Positions 39,054 to 48,609 of a stretch of 50,822 nucleotides of DNA are shown piece by piece (positions within the stretch are counted from its first letter, which is position 1; each line of letters opens with the position of its first letter). Under the pieces are notes generated by a model. It searched no databases, was not told the origin of the DNA, and was given only the letters and a program-made list of their open reading frames with translations. Location: positions 1 to 50,822 of the forward strand of contig PLGI01000113.1 in NCBI GenBank assembly GCA_003139775.1. The letters are read 5' to 3'. The DNA is from Syntrophaceae bacterium. Lineage in GTDB: Bacteria; Desulfobacterota; Syntrophia; Syntrophales; Smithellaceae. Position numbers and translations under genes: made by a program.

Positions 39054-40073
39054 TTATTGAATACATGTTGGACAAAGTCGCAGTCCTTCTAGATTTCCTT
39101 CTTTGTGTTTTTTTCTTAATTCTTCCATTGCAGGTGAATTCCAAATTTCATAAAGAGAATTTTTATGAATGTTGCCGACGGCAATCTTTCGTGCGCGATG
39201 AGCTGCGCACGGTAAGGCCAATCCATCTCCGTGAATAAAGAGAGATTCCCATGCATAAGAACATTTTTGCTTTCCCTCTTTAGGAGAAAAAGATGTGGCA
39301 TGGGCGCGTGAGTCATTTTCTTCCTGATCAAAAGGACTAATCGGGACGTAGCGCTGGATGGCAACATAATCAACCTTTTTGACCCAATATTCGCGAAAGG
39401 CTTCGACTTCATGTTTATTATCTTCTTGGAGAACTAGACTAACGCGTGTTGCCGGAAGTTCGACATTGCGCTTGATCTTTAAATTTAAAAAAGTGTCAAT
39501 ATTGGCCATGACTTTATTATAGTCTGCATCAACTCGAATCTTTTTATAAGTTTCAGGAGTGAGAGCATCAACACTAAAACAGAGTCTTGTGAGGCCAGTG
39601 TCGAGAAGTTTTTTTGACATTCTTTCTGTGAGGAGCATTGCATTGGTATTCATGTGAATATCCATGATGCCGCGCTTTGTTGCGTAATTGATTCGTTCGA
39701 TTAAATCTTTATCGAGCAGAGGTTCGTTGGCGTGGTTCATTCCAATCGAAGGGCAGTTGTGTTCGGCACATTCATCGATGAGTCGACAATATGTTTTGAA
39801 ATCCATTTTTCCTGCGTATGAATAACCTTTTTCAAGATCAGGATGACCGTGGACACACATTTTGCAGTGAAGGTTGCATCGGAATTTTGTTTCAAAACGA
39901 ACAAAAAGAGGAAAGTCCGGGCGATATTCCATTCGAGAAGCAGCAGCCCAATTTCGGCGATACTCATCCCATTTTGCTCCAAATTTTTTTCGAAAAGGGG
40001 CATCAGGATCTTCTTTGAGCGATGAATTGAGCACTCTGCCGGCGGATGTTTCTTGTTGTTTGATTGTCGCCAT
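39054..40073 (-). CDS. Radical SAM protein with SPASM domain
   Basis: 339 aa; CNLHCKMC (CxxxCxxC), C-term CSYAWESLFIHGDGLALPCAAHRARKIAVGNIHKNSLYEIWNSPAMEELRKKHKEGNLEGLRLCPTC. Confidence 0.92.
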   Translation of the reverse strand: MATIKQQETSAGRVLNSSLKEDPDAPFRKKFGAKWDEYRRNWAAASRMEYRPDFPLFVRFETKFRCNLHCKMCVHGHPDLEKGYSYAGKMDFKTYCRLIDECAEHNCPSIGMNHANEPLLDKDLIERINYATKRGIMDIHMNTNAMLLTERMSKKLLDTGLTRLCFSVDALTPETYKKIRVDADYNKVMANIDTFLNLKIKRNVELPATRVSLVLQEDNKHEVEAFREYWVKKVDYVAIQRYVPISPFDQEENDSRAHATSFSPKEGKQKCSYAWESLFIHGDGLALPCAAHRARKIAVGNIHKNSLYEIWNSPAMEELRKKHKEGNLEGLRLCPTCIQ

Positions 40074-40506
40074 ATATTATCCCCTCAATACGCTATTTTT
40101 CAGAGAGAAACTTATCATTTTCCAAGTGTGAAGTATAGGAAATTTAAGACTCTTGGCGTGTGGTGTAATATTTTGATAATAATTTCCTTTTTGTGTGGTG
40201 AAGTATAAGAAGTCCGGTCTTGTATGTCAAGATAATCTTGATAAACTGACCACCTGAATTGTCTCATAATAAAATGTAATTGTAGGGACGGATAAAAAAA
40301 GAAAGCATTATGCTTTGAAATATCGCATGGAGGGACAAAATTAGAAAAACAATATTAAAGAAAGAAGTAGATTATCTGTTTCATTTTATCCACAATTTCG
40401 AAGTACTTTCTTCTACGGATTAAAAGAAAAAGTGTTTGCCTATCCCTAAGATGCCATCAGTGACGGCACAAAGATCCAACCAAGAAAGTAAAACAGAACT
40501 AATCGC

Positions 40507-43029
40507 TTAAGGGTTTACCTTTTTATAGAATATTTTTTTTGCCAGTTCCGCCGTTAAAATATAAAGCGCCATAATAATTCCCAGTATCATAAGAAACGAC
40601 ATGGGCAGGTGTACAAAATCAAATATCTTTCCGAGAGGTGTAAAAGGAAAGATGAGCGTAGCAATAACAATAGCAATTGTGGCGATGAATAGGTATTTCC
40701 CTGGCATGCTCTTAAAGAATGGTCTTCTGCTGCGAATGACAAGCACGATAATTGAGGCGGAAATAACAGATTCTACGAACCATCCTGTTCTGAATTGCGC
40801 AGGTGTTGCGTGAAGGATGAACAACAAAACACCAAAGGTTAGATAATCAAAAACCGAACTGATCAAGCCAAAAGTGATCATGAATTTTTTAATAAAAGAA
40901 ATATTCCACCGTCTTGGGTAATTTACCATTTCGACGTCTGTCCGATCAGTGGCAATGGTCATTTCCGGAAAATCAGTCATCAGGTTCGTCAACAAAATTT
41001 GTTTGGGCAGCAGAGGAAGAAAAGATAGAAACAGAGAAGCGCCCGCCATACTGAACATGTTTCCGAAATTTGCGCTGGTAGCCATAAAGACATACTTCAT
41101 AGTATTGGCAAGCGTAGTCCGGCCTTGATGTACACCTTGCACGAGCACCTCCAGATTCTTTTCTAGAAGCACGATATCGGCCGATTCTTTGGCCACATCC
41201 ACTGCAGTATCAACAGAGATACTCACATCTGAGGCATGGAGGGCGGAAACATCATTGATGCCGTCTCCGATATAACCCACAACATATCCGGCTTTTCTGA
41301 GCGCAATGATAATGCGTTCTTTTTGATTGGGCTCTACTTCCGCGAAGATGTCCGTTTGGGTTACCTTTTGCAGTAGAGCGGCATCACTTATTTCCCGCAG
41401 TTCAGGGCCGGTGAGGATTTTGGCATCAGGCTTTCCCACATCCTTACTTATCTTGGCGGCGACGAGGCGGTTATCTCCGGTGATAACTTTCAGGGAAACA
41501 CCAAGTTGCTTAAGGCGATCGATCGTTTCCAAAATTCCCTTTTTAGGCGGATCGAAGAAAAGCAGGAAACCGAGGAATGTCATATCTTGCTCGGAATCTT
41601 TATTGATGACAGACTCTGTTCCCATATCCCGCATGGCAACGCCAAGCACACGGAAACCCTGGTTACTGAAGTCCTCAAACTTCTGCTGGATCATTTGCTC
41701 CACTGTGGTTGTATCTATCTTATCCCCGGCCTTGTTTTCCGCAAAAGGACAAACAGCGAGCACATTCGAGAGGGCCCCTTTAGTAACCATGAAATACCGG
41801 CCATCCTTTTTGATCATGATACTCAAGCGCTTGCGGATGAAATCATAGGGAACCTCGTCAACTTTTTCATAACCGGAAATATCCTGCTGCTTATAAGAAC
41901 GGATCGCTTCATCAATAGGATTGGAAAAACCTTTTTCATAGAAAGAGTTCAGATAAGCATGAAAGAAAACCCGATCGCTGGGATTGCCGTCGATGTCTGT
42001 TGCCGAATGCAGGCGTACCGTACCTTCCGTCAGAGTTCCCGTCTTATCTGAACATAGAACATTCATACTTCCGAAGTTTTCTATAGAGGCAAGCCGCTTT
42101 ACAATGACCTTTTGCTTGGCCATTATTTTAGCGCCGTGAGCCAGGTTGATGCTGATAATGGCCGGCAGCAACTGAGGTGTCAGTCCTACAGCGAGGGCCA
42201 GAGAAAAAAGGAAAGATTCGAGAACAGGCCGGTGAAAAAAGACATTTATGGCAAAAACGGCAATGACAAGCAACAGGGTCACTTCGAGCAGTAAATAACC
42301 AAACTGCCGGATGCCACGTTCAAACTCGGTCTCTTGGGGTCTCAGTTTCAACTTCTCGGAGATTTTTCCGAACTCCGCCTGCTTTCCCGTAAAAATCACA
42401 ACAGCCTTGGCTGTGCCGCTGATAACATGGGTTCCCATAAAAAGACTGTTGGTGCGTTTGGCAAGTGGTGTTTCCGAAGGCAGAAGACTGGCATTTTTTT
42501 CGACAGGGAAGCTTTCACCCGTCAGGGTTGCCTCATCCACGAAGAGATCCCTGGATTCCAGAATAAGGCTGTCGGCGGGAATAGCATCCCCGGCATTCAA
42601 CATAACGACGTCGCCCGGGACAACATCTTCCAGCGCAATGTCACACTGGCTGCCGTCTCGCAGGACAGAGGTCTTGATCTTGACTATCGCCAGCATCTTT
42701 TCCAGAGCGTTAGCGGCGCCCTTTTCCTGCCAGAATCCCAGAAGGCCGCTGATTAAAACGATTGTAATAATAATAATGGCATCTGCCGGGTCATGAAGAA
42801 AAGCGGAGAGCCCTGCCGCAAAAATCAAGGTCAGGATAATAGGACTTTTGAATTGGGCAATGAGCAATGCCAGCGTGTCAGACCGTTTCGGCGGCTTCAG
42901 AAGGTTTGCACCATACTGTGCCAGACGCTCTTTTGCTTCCTCAGCGCTTAATCCTTCCATCTTCGCATTAAGCTGAGTCAGCAAATCGGATTGAGGAATA
43001 CCCCAATATTTAGGTGGCTGCTGAATCAT
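40507..43029 (-). CDS. mgtA: Magnesium-translocating P-type ATPase
   Basis: 840 aa; DKTGTLTEG, TLTGESFPVEK, VGYIGDGINDVSALHASDVSISVDTAVDVAKESADIVLLEK, IATDRTDVEMVNYPRRW (MgtA/B-type). Confidence 0.94.
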   Translation of the reverse strand: MIQQPPKYWGIPQSDLLTQLNAKMEGLSAEEAKERLAQYGANLLKPPKRSDTLALLIAQFKSPIILTLIFAAGLSAFLHDPADAIIIITIVLISGLLGFWQEKGAANALEKMLAIVKIKTSVLRDGSQCDIALEDVVPGDVVMLNAGDAIPADSLILESRDLFVDEATLTGESFPVEKNASLLPSETPLAKRTNSLFMGTHVISGTAKAVVIFTGKQAEFGKISEKLKLRPQETEFERGIRQFGYLLLEVTLLLVIAVFAINVFFHRPVLESFLFSLALAVGLTPQLLPAIISINLAHGAKIMAKQKVIVKRLASIENFGSMNVLCSDKTGTLTEGTVRLHSATDIDGNPSDRVFFHAYLNSFYEKGFSNPIDEAIRSYKQQDISGYEKVDEVPYDFIRKRLSIMIKKDGRYFMVTKGALSNVLAVCPFAENKAGDKIDTTTVEQMIQQKFEDFSNQGFRVLGVAMRDMGTESVINKDSEQDMTFLGFLLFFDPPKKGILETIDRLKQLGVSLKVITGDNRLVAAKISKDVGKPDAKILTGPELREISDAALLQKVTQTDIFAEVEPNQKERIIIALRKAGYVVGYIGDGINDVSALHASDVSISVDTAVDVAKESADIVLLEKNLEVLVQGVHQGRTTLANTMKYVFMATSANFGNMFSMAGASLFLSFLPLLPKQILLTNLMTDFPEMTIATDRTDVEMVNYPRRWNISFIKKFMITFGLISSVFDYLTFGVLLFILHATPAQFRTGWFVESVISASIIVLVIRSRRPFFKSMPGKYLFIATIAIVIATLIFPFTPLGKIFDFVHLPMSFLMILGIIMALYILTAELAKKIFYKKVNP

Positions 43030-43120
43030 ATGAACCTATGTTAAAGAGACAGACGGAGATTGTCAATAAAAATAAAAATGAATAGGAGACATGAAAGAGA
43101 AACACCGTCAACCTCTGTAT

Positions 43121-43300
43121 CATTGCGAGTCCCGACACGTCGGGACACGGCAATCTATTTCTTTCCCCTTTCCTAAAGGAGGATTGAGGGGAAATTTAAT
43201 TTGTCATTACGAGGCAGCGAAGCCCGGCGAATGCATGGGTATGCTGGGTGAATCCAGTACTGGCAATGGTTTGCGTGGTTCATCGATTGCAATTGTCAAA
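43121..43300. repeat. Intergenic CATTGCGAG-type dispersed repeat with internal hairpin
   Basis: CATTGCGAGTCCCGACACGTCGGGACACGGCAATCT (perfect 8-bp stem at 43129-43146), then GTCATTACGAGGCAGCGAAGCCC. Confidence 0.5.
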
Positions 43301-43331
43301 AAAAAATATGTCCCAGTTTCCTCTCAACCGT

Positions 43332-43715
43332 TTATACCGTCACCGCATCTAAATACATAAAAGATTGCGGAGGTGTAGCATTAAAATCTTCACGTAGGCA
43401 GAGCGCCTTTTTATATCTTTTTGTTTTTTTGATTTTGATAGCATAACCACTTTCCTTGTCCGAGAAATAACTAAAGAAACATGTCTCATCTATGCCAGCA
43501 TATTTTTTAGTTTGTTTCCACAATTCTTCCAATTCGTCATTAATTATTTTTTCTATTTCAAACTCACCAATTACTTTTTGAACGGGAAAGGATGCATACA
43601 CTACAACTGTTTTTACGTCAGGGTTTCTAAAAACTGTTCGGCGGAATTCAAATTTCTTTGTTCCGGCAAAAATCATCTCGGCAAATTTAGGTTTAATCGA
43701 CAATAATACGCGCAT
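43332..43715 (-). CDS. ASCH/PUA-like domain protein
   Basis: 127 aa; MRVLLSIKPKFAEMIFAGTKKFEFRRTVF...VVYASFPVQKVIGEFEIEKI pattern typical of ASCH domains; overlaps the upstream GNAT-PUA ORF by 23 nt. Confidence 0.75.
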   Translation of the reverse strand: MRVLLSIKPKFAEMIFAGTKKFEFRRTVFRNPDVKTVVVYASFPVQKVIGEFEIEKIINDELEELWKQTKKYAGIDETCFFSYFSDKESGYAIKIKKTKRYKKALCLREDFNATPPQSFMYLDAVTV

Positions 43716-44505
43716 CGGACTTAGTCTCCTTCATAATTAGCGTGAACTGTTCAGGTGATATTTTTTGAAAACCACGTGGCGCAGATTCAATATCCCTAAT
43801 GATACCAAAATCAATTAACTCCTTTAAGTTGACTCTTTTAGGAAATGAGTAAACATAGAGAAAATTAACGATAAAGGGCCGCATTGTTTTATTGTAATTC
43901 CAATGTTTTTTCAACTCATCATCTGTAAAAATGCTTCTTTTTCTGCATTTACTAATAAAATCATGTTCGTCTTTTATATCAATAATAATATTTTCAACTA
44001 TTCCGATAGTTGTTATCACGCTTTTGTAGTATCCGCCTGTGCGATAAAATATTATTACATCACCAGTGTTTAAACCTTTTTCCAATGATCTTGAGATATA
44101 AACCTTACTGATGGCGTTTCTGTGTGGTTCATTTTCCACAAAGTCATCTTTTGATTCCGTTCTTAATATTGAGTCCGGCAATAATTCAGTATGGTATTCC
44201 GGCTTAATAGGAACGAGAAATATGTTTGCTTTACTCGAAAAAAACGGGTAGGTTATTTTCGGATTTGCCTGATTATACACTCGTTGAAAATTTCGCACAT
44301 AGACCAACTCTTCGCCGCTTAATGATCGTTTCTTACCATGAAGCACAAAGCCCCATTCTTCAAACAATGTTATAAGTCGTTTTTCATCATCACGTTTATC
44401 GAAAATTGTTACATAAATTTCATCAATTTCATTTATAAAAGCATTATCAAAAATAATCTTTAGAAATCTTTCACCCAGTCGCACACCATTGCTAACGACT
44501 TTGAA
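43693..44505 (-). pseudogene. GNAT plus PUA/EVE-like C-terminal half of a split PIN-GNAT gene
   Basis: FKVVSNGVRLGERFLKIIFDNAFINEIDEIYVTIFDKRDDEKRLITLFEEWGF (GNAT) then KGLNTGDVIIFYRTGGYYKSVITTIGIVENI (PUA/EVE-like); continues the ORF at 44598-45296 once the insert is removed. Confidence 0.7.
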
Positions 44506-44597
44506 TCTCTCCGGGTAATATTCCCCGAAGCTTGCTTCGCTTGGAGAGTAGCTACCAACCATGAGATACCCCGCAGCTTGCTGCGGGGAGGTTCATT
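44506..44597. repeat. 92-bp palindromic repeat inserted in a coding region
   Basis: Contains CCCCGCAG-CTTG-CTGCGGGG (44569-44588) and CGAAGC-TT-GCTTCG (44526-44539); length is 2 mod 3 and explains the frame switch; GCAGCAAGCTGCGGGG matches 48137-48152. Confidence 0.7.
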
Positions 44598-45296
44598 TGT
44601 CCCGACCTTCAGTCTTTTTTTCTTGCTAAAAGCTGGTGTAATATCAGCATAGTTTTCTTCATCCCCTTCTATCTTTAAATACAAAAATGATAAAATTTTA
44701 TCCTTATTATATGAGACATACGCGGTTTCATCAGATTTTTTATTAAACCACTTATCAAAATCGACATAATCTTCACGGAAACCGTCGAAAAAGTGATCTT
44801 GCAGGTTGACTTGTCCAAAATACTTTTTTGTAACACTTAAAACTTTGTAATCCACCAACGCTGGATTTTCAGAAACTACTTTTTCGAGAAACGAGTCAAT
44901 GGTAAAAACCCTATCGCCAATTCCTAATAATTCAGCCTTTTTATGGATATTTTTGTCCTCTGTAATGAGTAGATCGACTCTATTACAGAAAACTTCATTC
45001 AGAAGAATCGTGTCATTTTTATCATTTATTGTGATATCGATAGAGTTAGAAATGGTTTTTACATTATCATTTATCGGTGCAACAGTTTTGATCTTTTCAT
45101 AGCTGTCTAATTTTACGCTAAAAGTATTTGCAACATCCTTGTTTATATTTTTTTCAATTTCTTCGACAGTTACTGGATGAATACATTTTATATATTTGCC
45201 TTTATCAAGCCACTTGAACAAAGTACCAATATCGCGATTGACAACGCGACTTGCTTCACGGTGTATGATTATATTTGTATCAAGTAATGCTTTCAT
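44598..45296 (-). pseudogene. PIN-domain N-terminal half of a split PIN-GNAT gene
   Basis: MKALLDTNIIIHREASR...NDTILLNEVFCNRVDLLITEDKNIHKKAELLG (PIN acidic residues) followed by GNAT N-terminal region ending KKKRLKVGT at the insert boundary. Confidence 0.72.
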
Positions 45297-45814
45297 TTAT
45301 TTATAGCCAACTTTATTTTTAGACTTCCAATAGTCCATCAAAATCATCTTCATTAGGAAAAATAATACAATATCTTGAAAACAATGCAACTATTAAATGC
45401 GTAAGGGTAAAGGATAAATGGTGAAGGGTGAAAAAAAGATGTCTTGCTGCGGAATTTGCTCCGGCATTGGGATCAACAGTAGAAAACTCGAAGCCAAGAC
45501 CAATTCAAATTAAGGACACTTTTGTAATTTTAGTAATTGGAAAATAAAAATTGAGAAAAATATTTGCAGCTTATTTGACAGCGAATGAAAAAACGATTAC
45601 ACAGATGGAGAGAGCGATTATAACAGTTTGGCGCTTTTAAAAAATATTAATGTATTTTTTTATTGATAGCTTCCTCCTACTGTTGATTCTATAATTCAGA
45701 CAACCCGTACAACACTTCACTCGATAATAGCCAAAAAAATCGCAGAACTCTGACTCAAAATGTGTTACAAGTTCTGGGACAATTAAAAATTATAAACAGC
45801 AGAGGGAGCAAAAA

Positions 45815-47287
45815 ATGAATTCGACCGATAAACAGGACCGTTCTATTCTACAGAGAATCGCCCAAAAAGTGATGCTTGAGAAAGGCTTGCTTCCAGAGTT
45901 TTCCGGTGATGCACTCGCTGAACTGGACAAGATTATTACTCCTGCAACAATTGACGATGAAAAGTTTCGTGACCTTAGGAATCTTTTATGGGCTTCAATT
46001 GATAATGATGATTCACGTGACTTGGATCAGCTCACGGTTGCCGAAATGATGCCCGGAGATGAAATAAAGGTTCTTGTTGCAGTAGCTGATGTCGACTCGA
46101 TTGTTAAGAGCAAATCTGCGATTGATGCTCATGCACAACACAATACAACCTCTGTATATACAGCCGCCGAGATATTCTCGATGCTTCCCGAAAAACTTTC
46201 TACCAACTTTACATCATTGAACTTTAATGAGGATCGACCGGCGATTATCATCGAGATGGTGATTGGTTCAGATGGTTCTCTGAAAGCGTCGGATATCTAT
46301 AGGGCCCATGTCCGCAATCATGCAAAACTCGCGTATAATAGTGTTGCGGCGTGGCTGGAAGGGAAAGGGATTGTGCCTGAAGCTATTACTGCTGTAAAGG
46401 GACTTGCCGATAATTTGCACATGCAGGATAAGGTGGCACAAAGCATGAAAAGCCTCCGGCACACTCACGGAGCGCTGAGTCTTGAAACCATTGAGACGAA
46501 ACCGATATTCAAAGGAGATGAAATCCTTGATCTCGAAGAAGAAAAAAAGAACCGCGCCAAGGACATTATTGAGGATTTCATGATAGGGGCAAACGGTGTG
46601 ACCGCACGGTATCTCTCGTCAAAAAAAATCCCTTCTATACGCCGTGTAGTCCGCACCCCGAAACGATGGGATCGAATTGTCGAACTTGCTGATGAACATG
46701 GGTTCAAGCTTCCTCATGAGCCAGACGCAAAAGCGCTGGACGAGTTTTTGATAAAAGAGAAAGAAACAGATCCCCTGAGATTTCCTGATCTCTCACTCTC
46801 AATTATCAAGCTGATGGGAGCCGGTGAATACGTTGCGGAACTTCCGGGAGACACTTCTCCGGGACACTTTGGTCTTGCTGTTCGAGACTACACCCATTCT
46901 ACGGCCCCTAATCGCCGCTATATTGATCTTATCACAGAACGCTTAGTAAAGGCAGCCATAGAAGGAAAAACTTTGCCATATAGCAATAATGAACTAGAAG
47001 TTCTGGCTAAGCATTGCACAGAGGGAGAAGATGCTGCCAACAAAGTGGAACGACAAGTCAGCAAATCTGCTGCGGCAATTCTTTTAGAGTCCAGAATTGG
47101 TGAAAGTTTCGATGCAATTGTAACCGGCGCGGCTTCCAAGGGCACGTGGGTCCGTATTCTCAATCCTCCCATCGAAGGAAAACTGGTATATGGTTTCGAA
47201 GGCATGGACGTGGGCCACAGGATTCGAGTGCAACTGATACATACCGATGTGGAGCAGGGGTTCATAGATTTCAAGAGAATTGGCTGA
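45815..47287 (+). CDS. RNB-domain exoribonuclease (RNase II/R family)
   Basis: 490 aa; ASIDNDDSRDLDQLTVAE, VAVADVDSIVKSKSAIDAHAQHNTTSVY, SPGHFGLAVRDYTHSTAPNRRYIDLITERLV. Confidence 0.93.
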   Translation: MNSTDKQDRSILQRIAQKVMLEKGLLPEFSGDALAELDKIITPATIDDEKFRDLRNLLWASIDNDDSRDLDQLTVAEMMPGDEIKVLVAVADVDSIVKSKSAIDAHAQHNTTSVYTAAEIFSMLPEKLSTNFTSLNFNEDRPAIIIEMVIGSDGSLKASDIYRAHVRNHAKLAYNSVAAWLEGKGIVPEAITAVKGLADNLHMQDKVAQSMKSLRHTHGALSLETIETKPIFKGDEILDLEEEKKNRAKDIIEDFMIGANGVTARYLSSKKIPSIRRVVRTPKRWDRIVELADEHGFKLPHEPDAKALDEFLIKEKETDPLRFPDLSLSIIKLMGAGEYVAELPGDTSPGHFGLAVRDYTHSTAPNRRYIDLITERLVKAAIEGKTLPYSNNELEVLAKHCTEGEDAANKVERQVSKSAAAILLESRIGESFDAIVTGAASKGTWVRILNPPIEGKLVYGFEGMDVGHRIRVQLIHTDVEQGFIDFKRIG

Positions 47288-47323
47288 TCAATGCAGCAGG
47301 TGTTGGGTTTAGGAAATACGCAT

Positions 47324-48067
47324 ATGAAAACTCGCTGTAGTTCGTTGCTATTCATTTTAGTGGCATTACTAATAACAGTTGGTTGTGTACATAATAAAAC
47401 CATAGACGGGTTCAATGCTAATGAGTGGTTTGAAATGGGCCGTCAGGCTAGTATTGATAATCGCTTGGACAACGCACTAGATGCATATAATAAAGCAATT
47501 GAACTCGACCCGAAAGTTGCAAAGAGCTATATTAACCGTGGACGTATCTATTATTATCTTGGCAATTACAATCAGGCAATTGCAGATTACGACAAGGTCA
47601 TTGAACTCGACCCGAAAGATTCAGAGACCTATATTAACCGTGGACGTACCTATTATTATCTTGGCAATTACAATCAGGCAATTGCAGATTATGACAAGGT
47701 CATTGAGCTTGACCCGAAAGATTCAGAGGCCTACGTTAACCGCGGAAATGCCTATGATCGCCTTGGCAACTACAAACAAGCCATTGCGGATTACGACAAA
47801 GCCATTGAGCTAAACCCGAAAAATACACATGCCCATATGAACCGGGGAGGTGCCTATGTTAAACTTGACAACCACAATCAGGCCATCGCGGATTATGACA
47901 AAGCTATTGAACTAAACGCAGAATTTGCACTTGCCTATTATAACCGGGGACTTGCCTACAGTGCATTTGGCAACCACAATCAGGCCATTGCGGATTGGAA
48001 AATAGCAGCCAGACTAGGTCTTAAAGAGGCACAGGATTATTTAAAACAGCAGGGGATTGTTTGGTAA
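47324..48067 (+). CDS. TPR-repeat lipoprotein
   Basis: Lipobox VGCVHN; successive 34-aa TPR units (YINRGRTYYYLGNYNQAIADYDKVIELDPKDSE). Confidence 0.9.
   Translation: MKTRCSSLLFILVALLITVGCVHNKTIDGFNANEWFEMGRQASIDNRLDNALDAYNKAIELDPKVAKSYINRGRIYYYLGNYNQAIADYDKVIELDPKDSETYINRGRTYYYLGNYNQAIADYDKVIELDPKDSEAYVNRGNAYDRLGNYKQAIADYDKAIELNPKNTHAHMNRGGAYVKLDNHNQAIADYDKAIELNAEFALAYYNRGLAYSAFGNHNQAIADWKIAARLGLKEAQDYLKQQGIVW
47531..47734 (+). repeat. Two near-identical tandem 102-bp TPR-coding units
   Basis: Units 47531-47632 and 47633-47734 differ at about 6 positions by eye. Confidence 0.85.
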
Positions 48068-48090
48068 AATCATTTGCCATCTTTTTTTAG

Positions 48091-48162
48091 ATAATCACGG
48101 GTATGAACTCCAAAGCAAGCTTTGGCAATAGGTTCCGCAGCAAGCTGCGGGGAGTTTCATTA
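48091..48162. repeat. Dispersed repeat, copy E
   Basis: ATAATCACGGGTATGAACTCCAAAGCAAGCTTTGGCAATAGGTTCCGCAGCAAGCTGCGGGGAGTTTCAT; shares blocks with copies A, C and the 44506 insert. Confidence 0.7.
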
Positions 48163-48320
48163 AGTGGATGAGTCGGTTCGGGTCAAAATTTTCCCCTGCG
48201 TGCTCTACGGCGACATTGATTTGTGCTTATAACTGGCTCAGGTTAGTTTCAATCACGGGGTTTTACTACCAGTAAGGTTCGACCTTTATCCACATGGATT
48301 TGTTATTATGTCTTAAATAT

Positions 48321-48578
48321 TTAAGCTGCTTCTTCCAGCGTTAGAGTGTATCCTAGATTATTAAGTCTTTTTATATAGCTCTTTTTGATATGATCTTTTC
48401 TCCGTTCATCAAGAAAGTTTCCTTTGAATTCTTTGTAAGGGATCTTGTATTTCAATATGTGGTAACAAATGGTAAGTATTTTATGCCCGACGGCAACCAG
48501 AGCCTTTTTGTTACCCCTTCTTCCCACAAGACTCTGATATTTTGCCCTCAAATGGGTGGCAGTTTTGAAGCGGTATAC
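48321..48578 (-). pseudogene. IS110-family transposase C-terminal fragment
   Basis: VYRFKTATHLRAKYQSLVGRRGNKKALVAVGHKILTICYHILKYKIPYKEFKGNFLDERRKDHIKKSYIKRLNNLGYTLTL; matches the IS110 transposase C-terminal pattern, no N-terminal part attached. Confidence 0.82.
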
Positions 48579-48609
48579 TCATCTTCTCCTAAAAGTTTTT
48601 TTATCCAGT

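Noticed and set aside
40085-40500. Intergenic region between the radical SAM gene and mgtA as a possible Mg2+ riboswitch or ncRNA
   Set aside because: Mostly AT-rich with only weak imperfect inverted matches, and mgtA is transcribed away from it (the gap lies at the mgtA 3' end), so it cannot be an mgtA leader.
41327-42796. Plus-strand ORFs of 140-181 aa inside mgtA
   Set aside because: Antisense shadows of the P-type ATPase; no motifs.
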